Positions 24,452 through 33,364 are shown, counted from the first letter of the stretch. The stretch is DNA of 64,000 nucleotides from Saccharothrix sp. NRRL B-16314 (GCF_000716595.1 NZ_JNXC01000007.1:302751-366750), one strand, 5' to 3'. Numbers and translations are program-made. Notes: generated by a model not told the origin, from the letters alone.

Positions 24452-26092
24452 TCAGCCGTTGCCTTCGCCGCGCTTCTTGTCGCCCTTCTTGTCGTCGTCA
24501 TCGTCGTCCTCGTGATGGCCCTTGTCGTCGCCGATGCGTTGCGACGACAGGACCTCGACGGAATCGATCAGCGGCGTGCCGTCGCGGACGACGAGCCCCA
24601 GCCGGTGCGACTCGCGGAACTTCCTGCCCTCCGCGCCGGTGTAGTCGATGCCGACGGTGACGGTTTCCCGGCCGGTGGCGGCGGGCGGCGAGCTGATGGT
24701 CAGCTCCTTGATGCCGGTCCACGACTTGCCGTACTGCTGCTTGCCCTGCGCTTGGAGACTCGGCGAGAGCAGGTTCCACGCACTTCCCGGGTTCTGGGGG
24801 AGCAGCCCGTAGTAGTCGGCCACCACCTTCTCCAGCTGCTCCGGGGTGACGGTGGTCGAGGCGGCGGAGGGGGTGGTCGTCGTGGGCTTGGTGGTATCGC
24901 GCGCGGTGTTCGACGGCTTGTTCGCCAACACCACGCCGAGCACGACCAGCGCGGCGACGGCCACGGCGGCGAGCGCGACGAGTCCTCGACGCCCCGACGC
25001 AAGCCCTGGTCGGCTGCCGGAGGCCGAGCCAGGCGGCGGTCCTGCCGCTAGACCGGGTGGCGGCCCGAACAACGTGCCGGGCGGCGGACCTGCTGGTAGG
25101 CCTGGTGGCGGACCTGCCTGTGGACCTGTCGGCGGACCGAACAACCTGCCCGGCGTCGGGCCTGCTGGTTGACCGGATGGCGGACCTGCCAGTGGACCGG
25201 CTTGTGGACCTGTCGGCGGACCGGACGACGTGCCGGGTGACGGTGCCGTCAGCGGGTCGGCCGGGTGCAGGTCGAGCCGGGTCGGAGCCGGGCGCACCGC
25301 GCGCAGCCGGTCGGCGACCTGCGCCATGGTCGGCCGGGTGGACGGGTCGTTGCGCAGCAGTTCCGCCAACACCTCGGCCAGCGGCCCGGCCTGCGTCGGA
25401 GGGGCGTAGTGGCCCGACGCGACGGTGTGCAGCAGAGCGATGGCGTTGTCGCTGTCGCCGAACGGCGGTCGCCCCTCCACCGCCGCGTACAGGGTCGCGC
25501 CGAGCGAGAACACGTCGGAGGCCGGTCCCGGATCGCTGCCCCGCGCGACTTCGGGCGCGAGGAACGCGGGCGTGCCCGCGAGCAGCCCGGTCTTGGTGAC
25601 GGTGACGTCCCCGACCGCGCGGGAGATGCCGAAATCGGTGATCTTCGCGGTGCCGTCGTCGGTCAGCAGGATGTTGCCGGGCTTGACGTCGCGGTGCACG
25701 ATGCCCGCCGCGTGCGCCGCCGCCAGCGCACCCGCGATCTGCGCGCCGACGCGCATCACCTGCTCGGCGGGAAGGGTTCCGCGTTCGGCGATCTTGTCGG
25801 ACAGGGGCCGGGCGGACAGGTACTCCATGACCAGGACCGGCCTGCCGTCCTCCTCGACGACGTCGTGCACGGTCACCGCGTTCGGGTGCTGCAACCGGGC
25901 GGCGATGCGCCCTTCCCTCGCGGCACGGCCCACTGCCTCGACCGGATCGGTGCCCGCGGGCACCACCAGTTGCTTGAGCGCCACCACGCGGCCAAGGCGT
26001 TCGTCGGTCGCCTGCCACACCACGCCCATCGCACCGGCACCGAGGCGCCCGCGCAGCCGGTACCGCCCGGCCACCAAGCGGCCCACGTCCAT
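24452..26092 (-). CDS. PknB-like Ser/Thr protein kinase with extracellular domain
   Basis: A 546-residue transmembrane receptor-type kinase. The kinase domain spans residues 11-265: Gly loop LGAGAMGVVWQ, ATP-binding K40 (VVALKQL), catalytic loop IVHRDVKPGNILL (D135), metal-binding DFG at 153-155 and activation-segment end GTPAFLAPE. Residues about 280-360 are a Gly/Pro repeat linker (GPPTGPQAGP-type units), 369-391 a single membrane segment, and the rest an extracellular domain of about 150 residues with a very acidic then basic tail (DDDDDDKKGDKKRGEGNG). PASTA repeats are absent, so the ligand is not peptidoglycan by the PASTA route. ATG 26092 has GGTGAGG upstream. Targets are unknown. Confidence 0.92.
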   Translation of the reverse strand: MDVGRLVAGRYRLRGRLGAGAMGVVWQATDERLGRVVALKQLVVPAGTDPVEAVGRAAREGRIAARLQHPNAVTVHDVVEEDGRPVLVMEYLSARPLSDKIAERGTLPAEQVMRVGAQIAGALAAAHAAGIVHRDVKPGNILLTDDGTAKITDFGISRAVGDVTVTKTGLLAGTPAFLAPEVARGSDPGPASDVFSLGATLYAAVEGRPPFGDSDNAIALLHTVASGHYAPPTQAGPLAEVLAELLRNDPSTRPTMAQVADRLRAVRPAPTRLDLHPADPLTAPSPGTSSGPPTGPQAGPLAGPPSGQPAGPTPGRLFGPPTGPQAGPPPGLPAGPPPGTLFGPPPGLAAGPPPGSASGSRPGLASGRRGLVALAAVAVAALVVLGVVLANKPSNTARDTTKPTTTTPSAASTTVTPEQLEKVVADYYGLLPQNPGSAWNLLSPSLQAQGKQQYGKSWTGIKELTISSPPAATGRETVTVGIDYTGAEGRKFRESHRLGLVVRDGTPLIDSVEVLSSQRIGDDKGHHEDDDDDDKKGDKKRGEGNG

Positions 26093-26562
26093 CACCGGCA
26101 CCTCACCCTTCCGTGTTGCACAACCGGGCAATCCTACGTACCCGGAGGTCCGCACCGGACCCGGCACTCACCGCCGCGCACGGCGCGAAGATCATCCAGG
26201 TAGGCGGGTTCTCCGGAAGTTTCGGCCGGTGCAGGGAAGAGCAGCAGCGGCGCCGGCCGTGGTGGCGGTGCTTGCGGGCCGGAAGGTCGAGGGCGGTCCG
26301 GAGACCGTCGGCAACGCCGGGGTCAGGCCGACCGATCGCGGTGGACGGCCTGCACGTCGGCACGGTGATCGGCGTGCGGACCGACGAGGGTCGGATGTCC
26401 GCAGTCGGGATCACCGGCGGCAGAGACGGTCCGAGCGGGCGGAACCCGCACGTCCGCTAACCCCGGCCTGGGAGGCTTGGTGAGGCCCTGACCTGCGGCG
26501 GCGTTGCTTGGACGGGGGTGGTGCGAACCCCCGTCCGCGATGGCGTAGACTGGTTTTACCGA
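26093..26562. other. Intergenic region before tRNA-fMet
   Basis: A 470-base stretch between the kinase start and the tRNA. Open frames exist on both strands, but they have low-complexity Arg/Gly-rich products, no ribosome sites and no recognisable domain. I see no supportable gene. The divergent promoters of the kinase gene and the tRNA should lie here; TAGACT (26546-26551) is near the distance expected for the tRNA promoter. Confidence 0.5.
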
Positions 26563-26636
26563 CGCGGGGTGGAGCAGCTCGGTAGCTCGCTGGGCTCATA
26601 ACCCAGAGGTCGCAGGTTCAAATCCTGTCCCCGCTA
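26563..26636 (+). tRNA. Initiator tRNA-fMet (CAT anticodon)
   Basis: A 74-base cloverleaf without an encoded CCA. The acceptor stem CGCGGGG pairs with CCCCGCT leaving the first pair mismatched (C1-U72), and the anticodon stem carries three consecutive G-C pairs (GGGCTCATAACCC). Both are hallmarks of the initiator. The D arm is GGAGCAGCTCGGTAGCTC and the T arm GCAGGTTCAAATCCTGT. Confidence 0.95.
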
Positions 26637-26647
26637 CAACGCAGTGC

Positions 26648-26677
26648 AAAGGCCCCGGGCAGCAGCCCGGGGCCTTT
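26648..26677. terminator. Intrinsic terminator between tRNA and MBL gene
   Basis: Perfect 13-base stem AAAGGCCCCGGGC / GCCCGGGGCCTTT with loop AGCA. A/T bases at the stem base allow it to work in both directions: for the tRNA on the plus strand and for the operon ending at 26694 on the minus strand. Confidence 0.85.
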
Positions 26678-26693
26678 GACGTGTGAGCCGAGC

Positions 26694-27530
26694 TCACCTC
26701 ACGGCTGTTCCGGCGAGGTCGCGCAGTTCGCTGTCCAACGTCGCTTCGGTGTCCTCCTCCACCGGGTCGCCGGGGTCGAAGTGGTCGAAGATCGGGGATG
26801 TCGCCAGGACCGCCAAGGCCGCCCGGTGCGGTGTCGGGTGCGGTCCGACCGCTGCCACGGCCGCACGGATCGCCTCCGCCGCCGCGAAGCTGTCCTCCAG
26901 GAGCTCGTGGCACTGCGCGCCGGTGAAGACGTGGGTGTTCGCACCACGCCACGCCAGCGGGTGGCCGACGACGAGGGTGTCGATCTCCAGGGCCAGCAGC
27001 TTGCGGAGGCTCGCCCGGTACCTCGTGCCCGATTCGTAGTACACCGGCAGCTTCCGCGCCGACCCCACGCCCTGCACGCCGTCGCCCGCCACCAGGAGCT
27101 TGAGCGTCGGCTCGTAGAAGCACACGCTGCCCGCCGTGTGGCCCGGGGTGGTGACGACCTCGAAACGCAAGTCGCCGCTGGAGATCACGTCCCCGTCGGT
27201 CACCGGCACGTCGGGCGCGAAGCCGGCCAGGCCCTCGTCGTCCGCTGAGAAGTACGTGAGGGCGCCGCTCGCGTCCCGCAACGCCCGGCTGCCACCGGTG
27301 TGGTCGCGGTGCCCGTGGGTGCTCAACACCGCCCGCACGTCGGCCGTGGTCGCGCCGAGCAGTTCCAGCGCCGGCCCCAGCGCGTCCGGCATGGGTTCCG
27401 CCATGCCGCTGTCCAGCACGACCACACCGTCGCCCTTGGCCGCGACCATCACGACCACCCCGGTGTGGCTGGTCGGCTTGGGGCAGAACGCCGTCACCAC
27501 GCCGGGTGCCACGAATGCCGGTTGTGTCAT
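26694..27530 (-). CDS. MBL-fold metallohydrolase, last gene of the aroA operon
   Basis: A 278-residue metallo-beta-lactamase-fold hydrolase. Metal motifs are VLSTHGHRDHTGGSRALRDA, TTPGHTAGSVCFYEP, LLVAGDGVQG and VVGHPLAW, the layout of thioester/lactone hydrolases. ATG 27530 is chosen because it overlaps the aroA stop (ATGA) and has GGGAGG seven bases upstream; ATG 27536 would leave that site only one base away. It has no detailed similarity to the MBL protein at 14254 apart from the fold. Translational coupling to an EPSP synthase is unusual and suggests it acts on a product or intermediate of the same pathway. Confidence 0.85.
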   Translation of the reverse strand: MTQPAFVAPGVVTAFCPKPTSHTGVVVMVAAKGDGVVVLDSGMAEPMPDALGPALELLGATTADVRAVLSTHGHRDHTGGSRALRDASGALTYFSADDEGLAGFAPDVPVTDGDVISSGDLRFEVVTTPGHTAGSVCFYEPTLKLLVAGDGVQGVGSARKLPVYYESGTRYRASLRKLLALEIDTLVVGHPLAWRGANTHVFTGAQCHELLEDSFAAAEAIRAAVAAVGPHPTPHRAALAVLATSPIFDHFDPGDPVEEDTEATLDSELRDLAGTAVR

Positions 27531-28768
27531 CGCCATGCCTCCCGCAGGGCCGCGAACTCCTCGTGGAATCCGGGGAACGTCTTCCGCACGCAGCCGGGGT
27601 CGTCCAGGGTGATCCCCGGTGCGCGCAAACCCGTGACGCTGATGCTCATCGCGATGCGGTGGTCCGCACGCGTCTTCACCTCGGCGGCCCGCGGCGTGCC
27701 GGGGTCGACCTCCAGCCAGTCCGGCCCGCTGCGAGTGGTTATGCCGCACGCCTCCAGCGCCTCGGTGATCGCGTCGATCCGGTCGGACTCCTTGACACGG
27801 CAGTTGGCGACGTCGCTGATGCGGACCGGCGCGTCGGCGAACGGCGCGATCGCGGCCAACGTCATCATCGTGTCGCTGATGTCGCGCATGACGACCTCAC
27901 CGGGGCTGCGCAGGCGTTCGGGGCCGGTCACGGTGGTGCTGTCCGCCGTGACCTCCACCCGGCACCCCATGCGCGGCAGCACTTCCGCGGCGAACCGGAG
28001 ATCGCCCTGGTGCGAGTCACGGCCCAGGCCCGGCACGGTGACGGTGTTGCCGGTGACGGCCGCCGCCGCGAAGAAGTACGACGCCGTCGACGCGTCCGGT
28101 TCGATCGCGTGCTCGCCGGCCCGGTAGCCACCCGCCGGGATGGTGATCGTCATGCCCGAACGGGAGGCCTCCACCCCGAAGTCGCGCATCATCGCCAACG
28201 TCATGTCGACGTAGGGCACGGACACCAGGTCGGTGACGTGGATGCGCAACCCCGCCGCGGTCGCGGGCGCCATGAGGCACAGCGCGGTCAGGTACTGGCT
28301 GGACGTCCCGGCGTCGATCACCACCTCGCCGCCCGCCACGCCGTCCGCTTCGACGACCCACGGCAGGCGATCACCGGGCTGCGCCGTCACGTCGACCCCG
28401 AGCTGCCGCAACGCCGCCAGCAGCGGTCCCATCGGGCGGACCCGCATCTGCTCGCTCGCGTCGACCTCGTACCGGCCCTTGCCGAGCGCGGCGAGTCCCG
28501 GCAGGAACCGCGCCGTGGTGCCCGAGTCGTGGCACCACAAGGTCGCCTCGGTCGCGGGCGGACCGGCCGGTCGCCCGTCGACCGTCCACACGCCGCGCTC
28601 CCGCGTCACGGGAAAACCCAGTGCCCGCAACCCTTCCGCGAAGGCGACCGTGTCGTCCGACACGAGCGGGTCGCGCAGGGTGGTGCGGCCGTCGGCGAGC
28701 GCCGCCAGGAACAACGCCCTCGCCGTCGCCGACTTCGAACCGGGGATGCGCGCGGTCGCGTAGGGCAT
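27527..28768 (-). CDS. aroA: EPSP synthase (3-phosphoshikimate 1-carboxyvinyltransferase) family enzyme
   Basis: A 413-residue enolpyruvyl transferase that moves the enolpyruvyl group of PEP onto a hydroxyl, canonically of shikimate 3-phosphate. Conserved positions are visible: PGSKSATARAL (Lys, Ser, Arg of the substrate site), HDSGTTARFL (the GT and Arg of the PEP site, with Asp and Ser where NA is usual and Phe where Pro is usual), EPDASTASYFF (catalytic Asp), NCRVKESDRID and TRADHRIAMS. It thus looks active. No other shikimate gene is nearby; instead it sits in an operon with a PEP-binding protein and a dTMP-kinase-like protein, so it may be a second, pathway-specific copy. Confidence 0.88.
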   Translation of the reverse strand: MPYATARIPGSKSATARALFLAALADGRTTLRDPLVSDDTVAFAEGLRALGFPVTRERGVWTVDGRPAGPPATEATLWCHDSGTTARFLPGLAALGKGRYEVDASEQMRVRPMGPLLAALRQLGVDVTAQPGDRLPWVVEADGVAGGEVVIDAGTSSQYLTALCLMAPATAAGLRIHVTDLVSVPYVDMTLAMMRDFGVEASRSGMTITIPAGGYRAGEHAIEPDASTASYFFAAAAVTGNTVTVPGLGRDSHQGDLRFAAEVLPRMGCRVEVTADSTTVTGPERLRSPGEVVMRDISDTMMTLAAIAPFADAPVRISDVANCRVKESDRIDAITEALEACGITTRSGPDWLEVDPGTPRAAEVKTRADHRIAMSISVTGLRAPGITLDDPGCVRKTFPGFHEEFAALREAWR

Positions 28769-28804
28769 GGTGGCGGCCTTCCTGCCGAACGGCGGTGGTA
28801 CCGG

Positions 28805-30043
28805 TCAGGATAGTGAGGACGGTTCCCGGGACCAGCCGACCGCTTCCGCGACGCCGGTCCCGTCGGCGAGGCCGTCCGCCTCCACCGCCTGGTCCAGCAC
28901 CGGCACGGGCGGGCGGGCGGACCGGTGCAGCGCGGGCACCGGGCACGACACGAGGAACCCCAGCTCACGGGCGAACGCGCGGTAGCCGGGGTCCTCACCC
29001 GCCACGCCGGACAGCACGGCCGTCAGCGACCTCGTCGTGCAGTCCTGCGCCAGACGCGTGAGCAGCGCGAGCACCGCAGGGTGCGCCTCGTGCCTGCCCT
29101 CGATGGGACGGGCGGCCTCACGGCGTGGCCGGGCCAGCGTGAACTGGGTCAGGTCGTTGGTCCCGATACCGCACAGCTCCACGCGGACTCCGCGCTCCCG
29201 CTGGAGCTGGTCGGCCCACAGCCCCGTGCAGAGGCACGCGGCGGGCGTCTCCACCTCCCAGCCGAAGCCGGGACCACCGTCGCCGAACCGCACCCCGGCC
29301 CGTTCCGCGATCCCCAACCCCGCGGCCAGTTCGGCGTAGCTGGACACGAGCGGCAGGCCGAGGACGAACCGGGTCGGGTGCTGCTCCTGAGCCTCGGCGA
29401 GCACCTGCGCGAGGAACGAGATCGAGCCGGGCAGCTGGTTCAGCAGGAGCGGCGTGCCGCGTTGCCCGCCGGTGGCGCTGTAGGCGTCGCCGTAGTCGAA
29501 GCAGCGCACGAAAACCGGTGCTCCGGGCTGGAAGAGGCGGCCCGCCGGGTGGAGTTCCGCGAGGAACCGCTCGGCCAGTTCCTCCCGCAACCGGTCGTCG
29601 TCGAGGATTCGGCCCAACGTCCGCCAGTCGCCTTCGGCCGTGAGCACGTCCGCGACCGTGCGCCCGTCGTGGAAACGCCGGTCGAGCAGGCCGACGACGG
29701 CCACCGCGAAGAGGAACTCGCCGCGCACCAGACCGAGCCCGCCCGCGCCGATCCGCGCCGCGTGCGCGAAACCCTCCGCGGAGCAGGCGTTGGCCAGCAG
29801 CGGTTCGGACAGCCGCTCGTGCGTGCCGCCGCCTGCCTGCCGGCAGGACCCGATCTCCTCCCAGATGATCCGGGAGTGCGCACCCGACAGGTCGCCCGTG
29901 AACTCCACACCGGACACCCGGGACCGGTGGAGGAACGCGATGGTGGAGAGCGGGACGTCGACGTCGCACCGCACCACCTTGTCCCGCAACACCTCCGGCC
30001 GCGCGTAGTAGGCGTCCGACCACCTCATCGACGTCCCGTCCAC
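28805..30043 (-). CDS. Stand-alone PEP-binding TIM-barrel protein (PpsA/EI C-terminal type)
   Basis: A 412-residue protein equivalent only to the PEP/pyruvate-binding barrel of PEP synthase, PPDK and PTS enzyme I. Matching segments are NACSAEGFAHAARIGAGGLGLVRGEF (phosphate-binding Arg), VFVRCFDYGDAYS, GWEVETPAACL (metal-binding Glu) and CGIGTNDLTQFTLARP (metal-binding Asp). There is no ATP-grasp domain and no phospho-His swivelling domain. The usual catalytic Cys (in GMCGE/GICGQ) appears as Ser in AVLSGVAGED, so classic phosphotransfer is doubtful. GTG 30043 with GGGGGG upstream is used; ATG 30028 is possible. It sits 36 bases upstream of aroA; PEP binding or supply for that enzyme is an inference. 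Confidence 0.8.
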   Translation of the reverse strand: MDGTSMRWSDAYYARPEVLRDKVVRCDVDVPLSTIAFLHRSRVSGVEFTGDLSGAHSRIIWEEIGSCRQAGGGTHERLSEPLLANACSAEGFAHAARIGAGGLGLVRGEFLFAVAVVGLLDRRFHDGRTVADVLTAEGDWRTLGRILDDDRLREELAERFLAELHPAGRLFQPGAPVFVRCFDYGDAYSATGGQRGTPLLLNQLPGSISFLAQVLAEAQEQHPTRFVLGLPLVSSYAELAAGLGIAERAGVRFGDGGPGFGWEVETPAACLCTGLWADQLQRERGVRVELCGIGTNDLTQFTLARPRREAARPIEGRHEAHPAVLALLTRLAQDCTTRSLTAVLSGVAGEDPGYRAFARELGFLVSCPVPALHRSARPPVPVLDQAVEADGLADGTGVAEAVGWSREPSSLS

Positions 30044-30066
30044 TGGCGTTCCCCCCGACCCGGTGC

Positions 30067-30819
30067 TCAGGCCGCCGGCTGCCAGATGCCGAGCACCCGC
30101 TCCAGCACGGTCTTCACCGGCGCCTGCGCCCCCGTCAGCTCGGCGACGACCTCCAGGCAGGCCTGCCGCTCCCCGACCAGTCGCTCCGGCTCCGACTCGG
30201 CGGTGAAGCAGTTGGTGCGGTAGGCGAGCTTGTCGCCGCGGTCGAACACGTAGATGCTCCCGAACGGCACCCCGCGCTCCGCGAGGCGCTCGACCAGCTT
30301 GTCCAGGTCGGGTTGGGTGGCGTCCTTGGCCAGGTTGAAGCCGTGGTGGTACTCGTAGGACACGTGGGTCTCGATCTGCCGGGCGCCGGCGACGTGGATT
30401 GGTAAAGTCTCCAACTCTCGCGGCGCGACCAGGACGTCGCCCTCCCACGTGATCGCGCACGCGACCTGCTCGAGTTCCACGACCGCGGTCGGGTGCGCGG
30501 CGTAGACGGTTTCGAGGATGCCCGGCACGGCGGTCAGGGTCGTGGCGTCGCCGAGGTAGACCGAGGCGAACGAGTCGGCCTGGGGGTCCTCGTCGTGCGC
30601 GGGGTGGTGCTCGGCGTACGCGTCCGGGGACGCCTTCCGCTGCGGCCCGCTCACCAGCGAGATGACGGGCACCGCCTTGCACGGGACCTGGTGGTCGCGG
30701 TCGACCAGGCGCGCGATCTCCACCGCCGGCGCGAAACCGCCCGCGTCGACGTGCATGTGGCAGGTCGACGAACGGCTGAACATGCCGTCGGCAATGGTTC
30801 GGCTCTGGAAACTGGACAT
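30067..30819 (-). CDS. Unknown protein of the aroA/PEP operon
   Basis: A 250-residue soluble protein I do not recognise. Visible features are an N-terminal CHMHVDAGGFAPAVEIARLV, a central AITWEGDVLVAPRELETLPIHVAGARQIETHVSYEYHHGFN, and a C-terminal alpha/beta part with DLDKLVERLAERGVPFGSIYVFDRGDKLAYRTNCF. The His-rich N-terminus could bind metal, but no family motif is complete. ATG 30819 is chosen because GGAGG lies five bases upstream; ATGs at 30822 and 30831 are too close to or within that site. It stands 23 bases before the PEP-binding gene, which implies cotranscription. Confidence 0.7.
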   Translation of the reverse strand: MSSFQSRTIADGMFSRSSTCHMHVDAGGFAPAVEIARLVDRDHQVPCKAVPVISLVSGPQRKASPDAYAEHHPAHDEDPQADSFASVYLGDATTLTAVPGILETVYAAHPTAVVELEQVACAITWEGDVLVAPRELETLPIHVAGARQIETHVSYEYHHGFNLAKDATQPDLDKLVERLAERGVPFGSIYVFDRGDKLAYRTNCFTAESEPERLVGERQACLEVVAELTGAQAPVKTVLERVLGIWQPAA

Positions 30820-30950
30820 CATTACCTCCATTTTGCGCAGCGCACACCGGCCGACCTACGCGGCAGCGCGGACGGGCAGCGTGATCGGCACGACGGAATG
30901 CGCCGCGCGGTGCTCGTTCAGTTGTGGAAGTCGTCCGGTAATTCGGTGAT

Positions 30951-31592
30951 TCAGGAGAAGAGTTCCGGCAGGTTCACCCGAACGGCCGTCCGAAGACATT
31001 CTTGGACTTCTTCCGGGGTGCCGTTGCCGTCGACCCGCACGAAGTCGGCGAACTCGGGCAGGGCCTGGTAGGCCTCGCGGAACTCCTTCAGGAACTGGAC
31101 GCTTTCCACGTCCACCCCGCGCTCGTCCACGCGCCGTGCCGCCTCTTCGGGTTCGACGTCCAGGAAGAGGGTGAGGTCGGGTTTCGGCGTTCCGGCGAAG
31201 AGCCGCCGGAGGAACCGCACGTCACCGGCGCGCTGCGCGGACGCGAGCGCGTACTGGCAGTACGTGTACCGGTCCATCACGACCACGCCGCCGGACTCGC
31301 GCAGGCTCCGCTCGACCGGCGCGACCCGCGCGAGCTTGTTGCACGCCGAGATCAGGCGCATGGTCTCCGCGCCGATCAGCTCCAGGTGGTCGGCGTACCC
31401 GTCCTCCGCGGCGATCACCGACAGCGCCTTGCGCACCGGCGCCATGGACACGCTGACCTGCACCTGCGTCGGCACGCCGACGGACGTCAGCCAGTCGCCC
31501 AGCGCGGGCACCTGCGTCGACTTCCCCGCGCCGTCGAGCCCGACGACCGCGATTAAGCGACCGGGTGCGCGCGATCCCCCATCACGAACCAC
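30951..31592 (-). CDS. dTMP-kinase-like P-loop nucleotide kinase
   Basis: A 213-residue P-loop kinase of the thymidylate kinase superfamily. The Walker A motif is VVGLDGAGKSTQ (residues 17-27); the DR(Y/W) motif is VVVMDRYTYCQYALAS; PKPDLTLFLDVEPEEAARRVDERG corresponds to the strand and LID region. It lacks the FEGxDGxGKST form of housekeeping dTMP kinases, and the acceptor region differs, so the phosphate acceptor may not be dTMP. It heads a minus-strand gene set with the unknown protein (131 bases on), PEP-binding barrel, AroA and MBL hydrolase. In that context, phosphorylation of a nucleoside or other small hydroxy compound before enolpyruvyl transfer is an attractive but unproven idea. 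Confidence 0.8.
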   Translation of the reverse strand: MVRDGGSRAPGRLIAVVGLDGAGKSTQVPALGDWLTSVGVPTQVQVSVSMAPVRKALSVIAAEDGYADHLELIGAETMRLISACNKLARVAPVERSLRESGGVVVMDRYTYCQYALASAQRAGDVRFLRRLFAGTPKPDLTLFLDVEPEEAARRVDERGVDVESVQFLKEFREAYQALPEFADFVRVDGNGTPEEVQECLRTAVRVNLPELFS

Positions 31593-31888
31593 GTTCGACT
31601 ACCTCCCGTTGATGTCGGTCAACACCGCTCGCGGGGGAGTCGAATGCGTAATCCGTGCGGAACGCGAGGTGTGGCCCGTGCTCCCTGAATTGCCCCCCAG
31701 CAAGAACGTTGCAGCCAGACAAGCAGAGTGCGGCGGCGGCCGTCAAGCAGTCGGTATTTCCCGGTCGATTCGACGACTTTCGGAAGGTCCCGGATGGTGG
31801 GAGAATTGTTTGGCGGCGCTTGACGGTCGCCTTGATCGACTGGTAACGGGCGATGTGGTGCCGATCACACCCGCCGGCGTGGCGGTGC

Positions 31889-33364
31889 TCAGCCGGACAC
31901 CAGGCCCACGAACGCCGGCACACCGGCGCCGTCCAGCCGCATCAGCAGCACGACCTTCCGGTGCGCCGTGCCGTCGTTGTCGTAGGACAGCAGCCCGCTC
32001 GCACCCGGCACGGCGTTCTGGCCGTTGAGCGAGTTGAAGGCCTGCAGCACCTGGGTGGCCGACACGCGCCGGGCCGTCGCCCCGGACGCCCGCTGGATCG
32101 CCGTGGTGATGGTGAGCATCGCGTCGTACGCCATGATCGCGCCGTCGTCGCCCGACGCCACCGCGCCGAACAAGCAGCGGAAGCACGTCTCCGGGTCCTG
32201 CTCGTCACCGAGGAACGTCTGGACCGCCGTGTCCGGGAACTCGCGCTCGGCGAGGGGCTTTCGCCGGTCCGCCTCCCACGCGGCGCCGTCCGCGAGATCG
32301 GTGTAGGTGACCTCGACGCCCGCCGCGAGGCCCCGCTTGAACGACTCGCTGAGCAGCTGTTCCGCCGAGATGTCGTCGCCGGTGACGATGCGGATCACCC
32401 GCTCGCGGCACAACCGCGTGGCCAGCCGTTCGACGAAGCGGGCCAGGTCGCGACCCCGACCCGCGAAGAACACCACGTCGGCCTCGGTGGCGCAGATGTT
32501 GGGCATCATCAGGGCGAAGGCGTTCTCCACGCTGCCCAGCCCGGAGTCGTACTGCTGCGCCTGCTCCAGCACCCGGTGCTGTCCGTCGTCGAACTGGTCC
32601 CGGAACGCCTTGGCCAGCGTTTCGGGGTAGAGGTCGTCGTTGTTGGTGTCCTGCAACAGCAACGCCGTCTTCGCGCCGGTGCCCTTGAGGTGGTCGGCCG
32701 CCGCACGGGCCTGGCGCTCGTTGGTCGGCGCGGGCCGCAGCAGGCCGGGGATGCCGGCGAGGTCGTCGGCGGTGATGGTCGAGCCGACGATCGGGATGCG
32801 CAGCTCCGACATGCGCCGCATCGCGTCACGGGCGTGGCCGAGGCTCAGCCCGATGCCCGTCACGGCCACCAGGTGGTCGGGTCCGTCCCGCCGTGAGTCG
32901 AGGTCGTCCACGACGGACCGCCAGTGCCGCATGTCGTTGCCGGGGTTGGCGAGCAGCAGCTGCACCTTGGGGCGTGCGCTCCGGTTGAACGTCACCTGCG
33001 CCTGGGACGCGCCTTGGAGCTGGCTGCGCACCCAGTCGTAGGTCGTGATGCCGCCCGGCGCCGTCGTCATCGGCAGGAACACCGCGACGCTGACGAACTC
33101 CGGGTCCGTGCGGGCGTTCGCGTTCTCCGTCCTGATGCGGTCCAGCACGGCGCCGAGTTCCGGCTGGTCGAAGTCGCTCTCGGCGGCGGTGACGCCGATG
33201 CACTCGCCGGTGTCCGCGGCCTTGCGCACGTCGTCCTGGCCGTCGCAGCGCTCCAGGCGATCGTCCACCACCAGGTAGGCCGCGACGCCGAGGGCGGCGA
33301 GCAGGACGACGAGCACCGGGATCAGCAGCCGCCGGAACGGCGACGGTGGCACTGTCACGCTCAT
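31889..33364 (-). CDS. Membrane-anchored ABC-type substrate-binding-like protein
   Basis: A 491-residue protein with one N-terminal membrane helix (LLIPVLVVLLAALGVAAYLVV, residues 13-33) and a large extracytoplasmic region of type I periplasmic-binding fold (branched-chain amino acid-binding class): VSVAVFLPMTTAPG, VQLLLANPGNDM, IPIVGSTITADDLAGI, KTALLLQDTNNDDLYPETLAKAF, ADVVFFAGRGRDLARFVERL. It has no lipobox and no permease or ABC ATPase nearby, so transport is unlikely. It starts 5 bases after the stop of the P-loop NTPase gene, with AGAGG upstream of ATG 33364. The pair suggests an outside sensor coupled to an inside NTPase; the ligand is unknown. Confidence 0.8.
   Translation of the reverse strand: MSVTVPPSPFRRLLIPVLVVLLAALGVAAYLVVDDRLERCDGQDDVRKAADTGECIGVTAAESDFDQPELGAVLDRIRTENANARTDPEFVSVAVFLPMTTAPGGITTYDWVRSQLQGASQAQVTFNRSARPKVQLLLANPGNDMRHWRSVVDDLDSRRDGPDHLVAVTGIGLSLGHARDAMRRMSELRIPIVGSTITADDLAGIPGLLRPAPTNERQARAAADHLKGTGAKTALLLQDTNNDDLYPETLAKAFRDQFDDGQHRVLEQAQQYDSGLGSVENAFALMMPNICATEADVVFFAGRGRDLARFVERLATRLCRERVIRIVTGDDISAEQLLSESFKRGLAAGVEVTYTDLADGAAWEADRRKPLAEREFPDTAVQTFLGDEQDPETCFRCLFGAVASGDDGAIMAYDAMLTITTAIQRASGATARRVSATQVLQAFNSLNGQNAVPGASGLLSYDNDGTAHRKVVLLMRLDGAGVPAFVGLVSG

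Noticed and set aside
26093..26562. Open frames of 100-350 codons on both strands between the kinase and tRNA genes
   Set aside because: Extensions of the kinase's antisense frames or Arg/Gly-rich products without ribosome sites or any recognisable motif.
27527..28768. AroA as an inactive homologue
   Set aside because: The Lys, Arg, Asp and Gly-Thr positions of the active site are all kept; only neighbouring residues differ.
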